Assembly (NCBI RefSeq): GCF_003097235.1
Contig: NZ_QEQQ01000029.1
Location: 1-64,000, forward strand
Origin: Pseudomonas sp. CC120222-01a
GTDB taxonomy: Bacteria > Pseudomonadota > Gammaproteobacteria > Pseudomonadales > Pseudomonadaceae
Direction of reading: 5' to 3'
DNA: 64,000 nucleotides
The notes beneath the pieces are model-generated. The model was given only the letters and a program-made list of their open reading frames with translations, ran no database searches and was not told where the DNA came from. A program made the position numbers and the translations under genes. Positions 43,112-50,994 of the stretch are shown in pieces. The stretch's first letter is position 1, and each line of letters starts with the position of its first letter.

Positions 43112-43588
43112 ATGATCGCCGCCACCCGCCTGCTCTTGCTCAGCACCCTGCTGGCGCTGCTGGCGGGCTGTGCGAGCTGGGGCGACGACGACTCGCGTGA
43201 GCCGGAGCTGCACCTGGACAAGGTGGAAACGGTGAAGGCGCGGCTGCTGCAACAGGAATTCGTCCTGCACCTGCGTGTCGACAACCCCAACGACAGCCGG
43301 CTGTTCATTCGCAACCTGAACTATTCGGTATGGCTCGACGACCTGCTGCTGGCGCAGGACGAAGTCAGCCTATGGCGCAGTGTCGGCGGGCATGCCCGGC
43401 GTACGTTCAAGATCACGGCGCGGACCAACCTGTGGCAGCACCTGAAGCCATTGGCCAAGCTGCTCAAGAGTGGCCAGCCGCTGCATTACCGCCTGCAGGG
43501 CGAGCTGGAGACCGGGCTGATCTTCCATCAGGACCTGCACTTGTCGCGCAGTGGTGAGATAATCCCCGGCGATCTCATACCGGAGTAA
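43112..43588 (+). CDS. LEA2-type lipoprotein
   Basis: A 158-residue predicted lipoprotein. The lipobox is LLAGC (Cys20). The mature part is an immunoglobulin-like LEA type 2/WHy domain (about 35-150) with the family pattern VDNPNDSRLFIRNLNYSVW. Related proteins in plants and bacteria protect against desiccation and low temperature. It starts 2 bp after the YchJ-like gene stop, so it is co-transcribed with it. Likely periplasmic, anchored to the outer membrane. Confidence 0.85.
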   Translation: MIAATRLLLLSTLLALLAGCASWGDDDSREPELHLDKVETVKARLLQQEFVLHLRVDNPNDSRLFIRNLNYSVWLDDLLLAQDEVSLWRSVGGHARRTFKITARTNLWQHLKPLAKLLKSGQPLHYRLQGELETGLIFHQDLHLSRSGEIIPGDLIPE

Positions 43589-43595
43589 CCCTGCA

Positions 43596-43796
43596 ATGAC
43601 CCAGCAACCCCATGTTCATGGCCCAGACTGCAACCACGGTCACGATCATCATGATCACGACCACGGCCATGTACACGGCCCGCACTGCAACCACAGCCAC
43701 CAGGAGCCGGTGCGCAACGCCCTGAAGGACGTTGGCCGCAACGACCCGTGCCCGTGCGGCAGCCAGAAAAAGTTCAAGAAGTGCCACGGCGCTTGA
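43596..43796 (+). CDS. His-rich SEC-C metal-binding mini-protein
   Basis: A 66-residue protein. The first 36 residues are very rich in His and Asp with two CNH pairs (PDCNHGHDHH, PHCNHSH), giving a likely nickel, zinc or cobalt store. The last 20 residues hold a SEC-C motif (CPCGSQKKFKKCHG) that should bind one zinc. It lies 7 bp after the LEA2 gene and is the last gene of the 42136-43796 operon, which already contains a SEC-C protein. Confidence 0.85.
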   Translation: MTQQPHVHGPDCNHGHDHHDHDHGHVHGPHCNHSHQEPVRNALKDVGRNDPCPCGSQKKFKKCHGA

Positions 43797-43942
43797 TGCC
43801 TTGAACGCGGGTACCTGCAGCAGCGATGACGGCGCTGCAGGTACCGCTTGTAAATAAAGCTCCACCGCACCTTGCACGGCGCCTGCGCGCTCACTACCTT
43901 AGCGCCTTTCGAACCCCGCCACGCCTTGCAGGAGCCCTTGTC

Positions 43943-46384
43943 ATGGCCGCCCCCGTCCTTCCTCCCTTCCGCCCGCGGTTCACCACCGCCGCCACGTTGC
44001 TCGGCATGCTCGGGCTCGCCGGCTGCCAGATGGGTGGCTATCAGGACAGCGTGCCACCGACCACCGGCGTGCAGCCGCTCAAGGGCCTGGCGCAGAACGT
44101 CTCGGTCCGGCGCAATGCCATGGGCGCCCCGCTGATCGAAAGCAGCAGCTTCCATGACGCCCTGTTCACCCTCGGCTATGTACATGCCGGCGATCGTATC
44201 GAACAGATGCTCGCCATGCGCCTGCTCGCCCAGGGCCGCCTGGCGGAGTTGGCCGGCAGCGAAGCGCTGGATATCGACCGGCTGATGCGCGCCGCCAACC
44301 TCAAGCAGAGCGCCGCCCAGCAGTACGCCGATGCCTCGCCACGCCTGAAGCGCTTCTTCGAGGTGTATGCCCGCGGGGTCAACGCCTACCTGTTCCGCTA
44401 CCGCGACAAGCTGCCGGCCGAGCTGGCCAGCAGTGGCTATCGCCCGGAGTACTGGAAGCCTGAAGACTCGGCACTGATCTTCAGCCTGTATGCCTTCAGC
44501 CAGTCGGTAAACCTGCAGGAAGAACTCAGCGCCCTGACCCTGGCGCAAAAAGTCGGCAACGACAAGCTGCCCTGGTTGCTACCCGGCGCGCCGGACGAGC
44601 CCCTGGCTGAGGCCGAGGTGGACAAGCTCAAGGGCCTGAACCTGAGCAGCCAGCTGCCAGGCCTGCCGGCACTGGCGGCGGCCAGCCAGAAGCTCGCCGA
44701 CCTCGACCTGCTCGGCAGCCCCGGTTCGGCCAACCTGGCGCTGGGGCCGCAGCGCAGCCGCAGCGGCAAGAGCCTGCTGGCCAGCGACACCCGCGCAGCC
44801 TGGGCCCTGAGCCCGGTGCAGATCCACACCGGCAAGTATCAGGTCGGCGGCCTGTCACTGCCGGGCCTGCCCATCGTGCTGGCCGGCTACAACGGCAAGC
44901 TGGCCTGGAGCAGCAGCGCGGTGATGGCCGACAACCAGGACCTGTACCTGGAACAGCTGCGCCATGCCGGCAGCCAGGTGACCTACCTGGCCGACGGCAA
45001 GTGGCTGCCGGCCCGCGCCCGCAGCGAAACCTTCTTCGTCCGCGGCCAGCGCCCAGTGCGCGAGGTGATGTACGACACCCGCCACGGCACCCTGCTGCCC
45101 CAGGCGGGGAACCCCAGCCTGGGCCTGGCGTTGAGCCTGCCGCAGCTCAAGGGAGACCGTAGCCTCGATGCGCTGTTTGACCTGACCCGCGCACAGAACA
45201 TAGAGCGCGCCTTCGACAGCACCCGTGAAGTCGCCACTGCGGCGCTCAACTTCGTCTTCGCCGAGCCCGAGCACATCGGCTGGCAAGTCAGCGGCCGCTA
45301 CCCGAACCGCCGTGAAGGCCAGGGCCTGCTGCCGTCGCCGGGCTGGGACGGGCGCTACGACTGGGATGGCTATGCCGACCCGATGCTGCACCCCTATGAC
45401 CAGGACCCACCGGCCGGCTGGATCGCCCACGCCAACCAGCGCAGCCTGCCGCGTGGCTACGGCATGCAGCTGTCCAGCACCTGGTACTACCCTGAGCGCG
45501 CCGAGCGCCTCGGCCAGCTGGCCGGCAACGGCCGCCACGACAGTCGCAGCCTGATGGCCCTGCAGAACGACCAGGTGACGCTGCTGGCCGACAAGCTCAA
45601 GCAGATGTTCGACGCCCCAGGCATGGCCCAGCCGCTCAAGCGGGCAATCGACGCCCTGCCTGCAGCCCAGCGTGACAAGGCGCGCGACGCCCTGGCACGA
45701 CTGAAGGCCTTCGATGGCCGCCTGAGCCCGGTGTCGGCGGATGCGGCGCTGTACGAGCTGTTCCTCCAGGAAGTCACCCGGCAGACCTTCCTCGACGACC
45801 TCGGCCCCGAGTCGAGCCCTGCCTGGCAGGCCTTCGTCAGCAACGCCCGCTTGTCGTACTCGGCCCAGGCCGACCATCTGCTGGGCCGCGACGACAGCCC
45901 GTTCTGGGACGATCGCAACACGCCGCAGAAAGAAGACAAACCGGCCATTCTCGCCCGCAGCCTGGCCGCTGCCGTGGATGCCGGCACCGCGCAACTGGGC
46001 AGCGACCAACGCGCCTGGCAGTGGGGCAAGCTGCACCAGTACCGCTGGCCGGCCCCTGCCTACCACGGCCTGGGCGATGCACTAAGCCGCTCGCCGATGG
46101 CCGCAGGTGGCGACTTCAGCACCCCGGCCCTGACCCCTTACGCCTGGGGCAGCAATTTCGACACCCGCCTGCCGGCCTCGGCCCGGATGATCGTCGACTT
46201 TGGCCAGACCGAACCGCTGCAGGTGCTGACCAGCAACGGCCAGTCGGGCAACCCGGCCAGTTCGCACTACAGCGACGGGCTGGACGCCTGGTTCAAGGGG
46301 CGGTTCATGAGCCTGCCGCTGCAGCCGCAGAACTTTGGGCGGGCCTATGGCAGCCAGCGGTTGACGCTGGTGCCGGGCCGCTAG
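43943..46384 (+). CDS. Penicillin acylase-family lipoprotein
   Basis: An 813-residue Ntn-hydrolase precursor. The signal ends in the lipobox LAGC (Cys28). A pro-alpha chain (about 40-255) is followed by the autocleavage site GSPGSANLALG, where Ser262 is the expected nucleophile of the beta chain. The family usually has SN at this place; here the order is Ser-Ala-Asn. AGGAG lies 8 nt before the ATG at 43943. Relatives such as PvdQ and QuiP cleave acyl-homoserine lactones or siderophore precursors; the substrate here is not known. Confidence 0.88.
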   Translation: MAAPVLPPFRPRFTTAATLLGMLGLAGCQMGGYQDSVPPTTGVQPLKGLAQNVSVRRNAMGAPLIESSSFHDALFTLGYVHAGDRIEQMLAMRLLAQGRLAELAGSEALDIDRLMRAANLKQSAAQQYADASPRLKRFFEVYARGVNAYLFRYRDKLPAELASSGYRPEYWKPEDSALIFSLYAFSQSVNLQEELSALTLAQKVGNDKLPWLLPGAPDEPLAEAEVDKLKGLNLSSQLPGLPALAAASQKLADLDLLGSPGSANLALGPQRSRSGKSLLASDTRAAWALSPVQIHTGKYQVGGLSLPGLPIVLAGYNGKLAWSSSAVMADNQDLYLEQLRHAGSQVTYLADGKWLPARARSETFFVRGQRPVREVMYDTRHGTLLPQAGNPSLGLALSLPQLKGDRSLDALFDLTRAQNIERAFDSTREVATAALNFVFAEPEHIGWQVSGRYPNRREGQGLLPSPGWDGRYDWDGYADPMLHPYDQDPPAGWIAHANQRSLPRGYGMQLSSTWYYPERAERLGQLAGNGRHDSRSLMALQNDQVTLLADKLKQMFDAPGMAQPLKRAIDALPAAQRDKARDALARLKAFDGRLSPVSADAALYELFLQEVTRQTFLDDLGPESSPAWQAFVSNARLSYSAQADHLLGRDDSPFWDDRNTPQKEDKPAILARSLAAAVDAGTAQLGSDQRAWQWGKLHQYRWPAPAYHGLGDALSRSPMAAGGDFSTPALTPYAWGSNFDTRLPASARMIVDFGQTEPLQVLTSNGQSGNPASSHYSDGLDAWFKGRFMSLPLQPQNFGRAYGSQRLTLVPGR

Positions 46385-46390
46385 TGAAAA

Positions 46391-46418
46391 AAAAAGCCGC
46401 CTGGACTGGCGGCTTTTT
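46391..46418. terminator. Bidirectional terminator between acylase and hicB
   Basis: AAAAAGCCGCC and GGCGGCTTTTT form an 11-bp stem with a 6-nt loop and U-tracts in both directions. It serves the acylase gene on the plus strand and the hicB-like gene on the minus strand, whose stop is at 46433. Confidence 0.93.
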
Positions 46419-46432
46419 GTTTCGTGGTGGCG

Positions 46433-46858
46433 TCAAGCAGTGACGACAGAGAGTTCGATTCGCTGACCGAGCACATGCAATGCATGCTCGACCTGCTCAA
46501 TCTTGGAACGATGCAACAGATCCACCAGGCGATCGACCTGAGGACGATTGACGCCCAGCCGCCGTGCCATCTCTGTTTTGCTCACTTTCTGTTCAATCAT
46601 GCTGTTCCAGAGGGCTGCCTTGGCCGCCGTCAGTGCCGGCAAACGTACGACAGGCTGATCAGCCGATCGCATCGCAGGCAGCGGTATCGCAATCTTCTGG
46701 TCAACATAGAACGAAAGCGCGGACTCCATGGCGTCTACAGCATCGAACAGGGCTTCTTCCTCGGTATCGCCTGCACTGGACATCTCAGGTACATCCGGGC
46801 AACTGATCCAGACACTGCCCGCCTCTCGATGAATGATTACTGGATAGTCGAAGATCAT
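46433..46858 (-). CDS. HicB-family antitoxin with C-terminal HTH (orphan)
   Basis: A 141-residue protein. The N-terminal HicB fold (about 1-65) has the family motif VWISCPDVPEMSSAGDTEEE. A helix-turn-helix follows (about 95-125; KTEMARRLGVNRPQVDRLVD), so it binds DNA and probably regulates its own promoter. GGGAG is 6 nt before the ATG. HicB normally neighbours the small RNase toxin HicA, but no 55-65-residue HicA-like frame lies on either side. This may be a solitary regulator or the remnant of a toxin-antitoxin locus. Confidence 0.85.
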   Translation of the reverse strand: MIFDYPVIIHREAGSVWISCPDVPEMSSAGDTEEEALFDAVDAMESALSFYVDQKIAIPLPAMRSADQPVVRLPALTAAKAALWNSMIEQKVSKTEMARRLGVNRPQVDRLVDLLHRSKIEQVEHALHVLGQRIELSVVTA

Positions 46859-47040
46859 TGTGCTCCCTTAAGAATGCAGCATTTTTGTTGCGCCAATCAA
46901 TGGAGCCCATAGTTAACCGCGAATGCCGCGTCTGCATTTCTGTATGCCGTGTAGTCCATTTCCTTCAATCAAACCGCCCGAACTTCCTTACCCTCCCATC
47001 GCTCCTAACAATTACTCCCGGCAACCAGCGCACCCAAGCC

Positions 47041-48057
47041 ATGGACCTCGTCATCGCCCGCCCCGAAGGCCTGTACTGCCCGCCCGGCGACTTCTACATC
47101 GACCCCTGGCGCCCGGTCGAGCGCGCTGTCATCACCCACGGCCATGGCGACCACGCCCGCACCGGCAATCAGCACTATCTGACCGCCGCCCCCGGTGCCG
47201 GCATCCTGCGCAGCCGCCTGGGCCAAGGCATCGACCTGCAGACCCTGCCCTACGGTGAGCGCATCCAGCATCACGGCGTTACCCTCAGCCTGCACCCCGC
47301 CGGCCATGTACTGGGTTCGGCACAGGTGCGTCTTGAGTACCAGGGCGAGGTCTGGGTCGCTTCGGGTGATTACAAAGTCGAGCCGGACGGCACCTGCGCG
47401 GCCTTCGAGCCCGTGCGCTGCCATACCTTCATCACCGAGTCCACGTTCGGCTTGCCCATCTACCGCTGGCCCAGCCAGGCGGATATCTTTGCCGGGATCA
47501 ATGCCTGGTGGCAGAGCAACTGTGCGCAAGGCAAGGCCAGCGTGCTGTTCTGCTATGCCTTCGGCAAGGCTCAGCGAATACTCCACGGCCTGGACCCGGA
47601 CATCGGGCCAATCCTCGTGCATGGTGCCGTCGAGCCGCTGAATCGGGTCTACCGCGAGGCCGGGGTGCACCTGCCTGCCACCGACTATGCCGGGGATATC
47701 CCCCGCGGCGACCCGCTAATACGCCAGGCTATTGTCCTGGCGCCACCTTCAGCCGCCGGCAGCAGCTGGATGCGCCGATTCGGCGAATACAGCGATGCCT
47801 TTGCCAGCGGCTGGATGCTGTTGCGCGGTACCCGGCGACGGCGCGGCGTGGACCGTGGCTTCGTGCTGTCCGACCACGCCGACTGGCCGGGGCTGCTGTG
47901 GGCCATCGCCCAGACCGGGGCCGAGCGGGTCATGGTCACCCATGGTTCGGTCAATGTGCTGGTGCGCTACCTCAACGAACAAGGCCTGGATGCCCGCGCC
48001 TTCGTCACCGAATACGGCGAAGAAGACGATATCCCCGCCACGGAGCCTGGGGCATGA
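47041..48057 (+). CDS. Ligase-associated DNA exonuclease (metallo-beta-lactamase fold)
   Basis: A 338-residue beta-CASP-like nuclease. The zinc motif is THGHGDHA (about residues 32-39), with further ligands in HPAGHVLGSAQV and SGDYK, and VLSDHADW near 280. It belongs to the family always encoded next to an ATP-dependent DNA ligase. Its stop overlaps the ligase start by 4 bp. It probably processes DNA ends before ligation. The ATG at 47041 has a weak ribosome binding site. The 46859-47040 interval holds no further gene. Confidence 0.93.
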   Translation: MDLVIARPEGLYCPPGDFYIDPWRPVERAVITHGHGDHARTGNQHYLTAAPGAGILRSRLGQGIDLQTLPYGERIQHHGVTLSLHPAGHVLGSAQVRLEYQGEVWVASGDYKVEPDGTCAAFEPVRCHTFITESTFGLPIYRWPSQADIFAGINAWWQSNCAQGKASVLFCYAFGKAQRILHGLDPDIGPILVHGAVEPLNRVYREAGVHLPATDYAGDIPRGDPLIRQAIVLAPPSAAGSSWMRRFGEYSDAFASGWMLLRGTRRRRGVDRGFVLSDHADWPGLLWAIAQTGAERVMVTHGSVNVLVRYLNEQGLDARAFVTEYGEEDDIPATEPGA

Positions 48058-49712
48058 AAGCCTTTGCCGAACTGTACCTGCGCCTGGATGCGACCACCTC
48101 CAGCAATGCCAAGCTCGAAGCGTTGCGCGACTACTTTGCCAGTGCACCAGCCGAGGATGCCGCATGGGCCGTGTATTTCCTGGCGGGCGGGCGGCCTCGC
48201 CAACTGGTGCCGACCCGCGTACTGCGCGAGCTGGCCACGGCATTGGCGGGGCTACCCGAATGGTTGTTCGAGGAGAGCTACCAGGCCGTCGGCGACCTGG
48301 CCGAAACCATCTCGCTGCTGTTGCCAGAAGCGCCTGCAACCGGTGATGACGGCTTGGCCCACTGGGTCGAGGCCCATCTGCTGCCCTTGCGCGGCCTGCC
48401 GGCCGAGGAGCTCCAGCAACGCCTGCCCCCTTTGTGGGCACAACTGGACCGCCCCAGCCTGATGCTGTGCCTGAAGCTGATTACCGGCAGCTTTCGCGTT
48501 GGCGTGTCCAAGCTGCTGGTCACCCGGGCACTGGCGCAGTTGGCGGGCCTCGATGCCAAGCGCGTGGCCCAGCGCCTGGTCGGCTACACCGACACTGGCC
48601 ACCGCCCAACGGCCGCCAGCTATCAACTGCTGATCGCCGCAGAATCCGCTGATGAACATAGCCAGCGTGGTGGCCAACCTTATCCCTTCTTCCTCGCTCA
48701 CGCCCTGCAGGCCCCGCCCGAGCAGTTCGACGCCCTGCTGGGGCCGCCCACTGCCTGGCAGATCGAATGGAAGTGGGATGGCATCCGCGCTCAAGTGGTC
48801 AAGCGTGATGGCCAGTTGTGGGTCTGGTCACGCGGCGAAGAACTGGTCACCGAGCGCTTTCCCGAGCTGCACGGCTTGGCCGAAACGCTACCGGACGGCA
48901 CGGTGCTCGATGGCGAGATCCTGGTCTGGAAACCAGGTGTCGATGCCGGGGTACCGGCCGTGCAACCGTTCGCCGTGCTGCAACAACGCATCGGCCGCAA
49001 GACGCTGGGCAGGAAATTGCTGGCTGACGCCCCGGTGGTGCTGCAAGCCTACGACCTGCTGGAATGGCAAGGCGAGGACTGGCGCAGCCGGCCACAGCAT
49101 GAACGGCGCCAGCAATTGCAGCGCCTGGTGGCCGAGCATCCTTTGGCCCCCCTGCTGCTTTCACCGCTGCTCACCGGCAACGACTGGAGCGATCTGGCCC
49201 GGCAACGCGAGCAGTCGCGCAGCCTGGGTGTGGAGGGCTTGATGCTCAAGCAGCGTGATGCCCTGTACGGCGTGGGCCGGACCAAGGATATGGGCCTGTG
49301 GTGGAAATGGAAGATCGACCCGTTCAGCGTCGATGCGGTGCTGATCTATGCGCAACGCGGCCATGGCCGCCGTGCCAGCCTCTACAGCGACTACACCTTC
49401 GCAGTGTGGAACGCCCCAGCCGGCACGCCCGACCGCACGCTGGTGCCCTTCGCCAAGGCTTATTCCGGGCTCAGCGACGAAGAGATGCGCAAGGTGGATG
49501 CGATCATTCGCAAGACCACCGTGGAAACCTTCGGGCCGGTACGTAGCGTCACCCCGACGCTGGTCTTCGAGCTGGGCTTCGAGGGCATCGCGCTGTCCAA
49601 ACGCCACAAGAGCGGCATTGCCGTCAGGTTTCCGCGGATGTTGCGCTGGCGCCTGGACAAACCGGTCGATGAAGCCGACGACCTGGCAAGCCTGCAGGCA
49701 TTGTTGGTCTGA
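48054..49712 (+). CDS. ATP-dependent DNA ligase
   Basis: A 552-residue ligase that seals nicks using ATP. The N-terminal DNA-binding domain spans about 1-210. The adenylation motif EWKWDGIR has the nucleotide-attached Lys at residue 240. ERFPEL, VLDGEI, VEGLMLK and LWWKWKID are the other nucleotidyltransferase motifs, and an OB-fold follows. It overlaps the upstream exonuclease by 4 bp. The pair, with the helicase and PdeM, makes the Lhr-ligase repair cluster. The main replicative ligase would be an NAD-dependent LigA elsewhere. Confidence 0.95.
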   Translation: MKAFAELYLRLDATTSSNAKLEALRDYFASAPAEDAAWAVYFLAGGRPRQLVPTRVLRELATALAGLPEWLFEESYQAVGDLAETISLLLPEAPATGDDGLAHWVEAHLLPLRGLPAEELQQRLPPLWAQLDRPSLMLCLKLITGSFRVGVSKLLVTRALAQLAGLDAKRVAQRLVGYTDTGHRPTAASYQLLIAAESADEHSQRGGQPYPFFLAHALQAPPEQFDALLGPPTAWQIEWKWDGIRAQVVKRDGQLWVWSRGEELVTERFPELHGLAETLPDGTVLDGEILVWKPGVDAGVPAVQPFAVLQQRIGRKTLGRKLLADAPVVLQAYDLLEWQGEDWRSRPQHERRQQLQRLVAEHPLAPLLLSPLLTGNDWSDLARQREQSRSLGVEGLMLKQRDALYGVGRTKDMGLWWKWKIDPFSVDAVLIYAQRGHGRRASLYSDYTFAVWNAPAGTPDRTLVPFAKAYSGLSDEEMRKVDAIIRKTTVETFGPVRSVTPTLVFELGFEGIALSKRHKSGIAVRFPRMLRWRLDKPVDEADDLASLQALLV

Positions 49713-49810
49713 AAGAAAGCAACAGGGTGAGGCACGATAACGGAAATTATGCTTCTATCTTTGAGCCGACCCGTGTCGCAGACCGTTTCCGCCACGCAGC
49801 CAGGACCCCC

Positions 49811-50926
49811 ATGCACCATTCGACCCACGACTTGCTCTCGCCCGTACCGGGCATTTCCCGCCAATTGCACAGCTTCCACTTCGGCCCACGGGGTGGCGCC
49901 AAAGTGTATATCCAGGCCTCGCTGCACGCCGACGAACTGCCCGGCATGCTGGTCGCCTGGCATCTGAAGCGCCGTCTGGCCGAACTGGAACAGCAAGGTC
50001 GCCTGCTGCGCGAGATCATTCTGGTACCGGTGGCCAACCCGGTCGGCCTGGAACAGGTGATGCTGGACGCGCCTCTGGGCCGTTTTGAAATGCAGAGCGG
50101 CGAGAACTTCAACCGCAACTTCGTCGACCTGTCCGATAGCATCGGCGACCAGATCGAAGGCCACCTGACCCAGGACCCGGCCCACAACGTGGCATTGATC
50201 CGCGAATATCTGCGTCGCGGCCTGGACGCCCACCCGGTGCGCACGCCGTTGCAGTCGCAGCGCCTGACCTTGCAACGGCTGGCATGCGATGCCGACCTGG
50301 TGCTGGACCTGCACTGTGACTTCGAAGCTGTGGAGCACCTCTACACCACCCCGGAAGCCTGGCCGCAGGTCGAGCCGCTGGCCCGCTACCTGGGAGCCCA
50401 GGCCAGCCTGTTGGCCACCGACTCCGGCGGGCAATCGTTCGACGAATGCTTCAGCCTGGTCTGGTGGCAGCTGCAGCAACGCTTCGGCAAGCACTTCCCG
50501 ATCCCCTTGGGCAGCGTCTCGGTCACCGTCGAGCTGCGGGGCCAGGCCGACGTCAGCCACGATCTGGCCAGCCAGGACTGCCAGGCGATCCTCGACTACC
50601 TGACCCATGCCGGCATCATCGAAGGCACCGCTGCCCCACTGCCCGAGCTACCACGCCCGGCCACACCGCTGGCCGCTGTCGAACCCGTGGCGGCCCCCCT
50701 GGGTGGGCTGCTGGTGTACCACGCCCGCCCCGGTCAGCACCTGGAAGCCGGGCAACTGATTGCTGAGGTCATCGACCCGCTCAGCGACCGGGTGACGGCC
50801 GTACGCAACAGCCAGCCCGGCTTGCTCTACGCCCGCAGTGTGCGGCGCATGGCCACGGCCGGCATGGTCATTGCCCATGTCGCCGGTGAGCAGGTGTTGC
50901 GCAGCGGTTACCTGCTGGCCAACTGA
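49811..50926 (+). CDS. M14/succinylglutamate desuccinylase-like metallohydrolase
   Basis: A 371-residue protein with the zinc ligand pattern HADELPG (about residues 39-45) and a second His in DLHCDFEA, as in the aspartoacylase/succinylglutamate desuccinylase (AstE) branch of the M14 fold. It ends with a biotinyl-lipoyl-like C-terminal domain (GGLLVYHARPGQHLEAGQL). It is inserted between the ligase and helicase of the repair cluster. Its substrate is unknown and a role in DNA repair is unproven. The ATG at 49811 follows AGGA. Confidence 0.87.
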   Translation: MHHSTHDLLSPVPGISRQLHSFHFGPRGGAKVYIQASLHADELPGMLVAWHLKRRLAELEQQGRLLREIILVPVANPVGLEQVMLDAPLGRFEMQSGENFNRNFVDLSDSIGDQIEGHLTQDPAHNVALIREYLRRGLDAHPVRTPLQSQRLTLQRLACDADLVLDLHCDFEAVEHLYTTPEAWPQVEPLARYLGAQASLLATDSGGQSFDECFSLVWWQLQQRFGKHFPIPLGSVSVTVELRGQADVSHDLASQDCQAILDYLTHAGIIEGTAAPLPELPRPATPLAAVEPVAAPLGGLLVYHARPGQHLEAGQLIAEVIDPLSDRVTAVRNSQPGLLYARSVRRMATAGMVIAHVAGEQVLRSGYLLAN

Positions 50927-50994
50927 TCGGTTAAAACCAATACGTGCGGCGAGTGGTCTGTAGAAGCACAGCCTTCTCAGGACTGCTCGCGCCC

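Noticed and set aside
46859..47040. Search for a hicA toxin gene next to hicB
   Set aside because: The minus strand here has an open stretch that resembles no HicA motif (no GSHH-type segment), and the interval serves as promoter region for two divergent genes.
47508..48053. Extended start of the DNA ligase frame
   Set aside because: It lies within the exonuclease gene in another frame; the ATG at 48054 with a 4-bp stop overlap gives the family-like MKAFAELY start.
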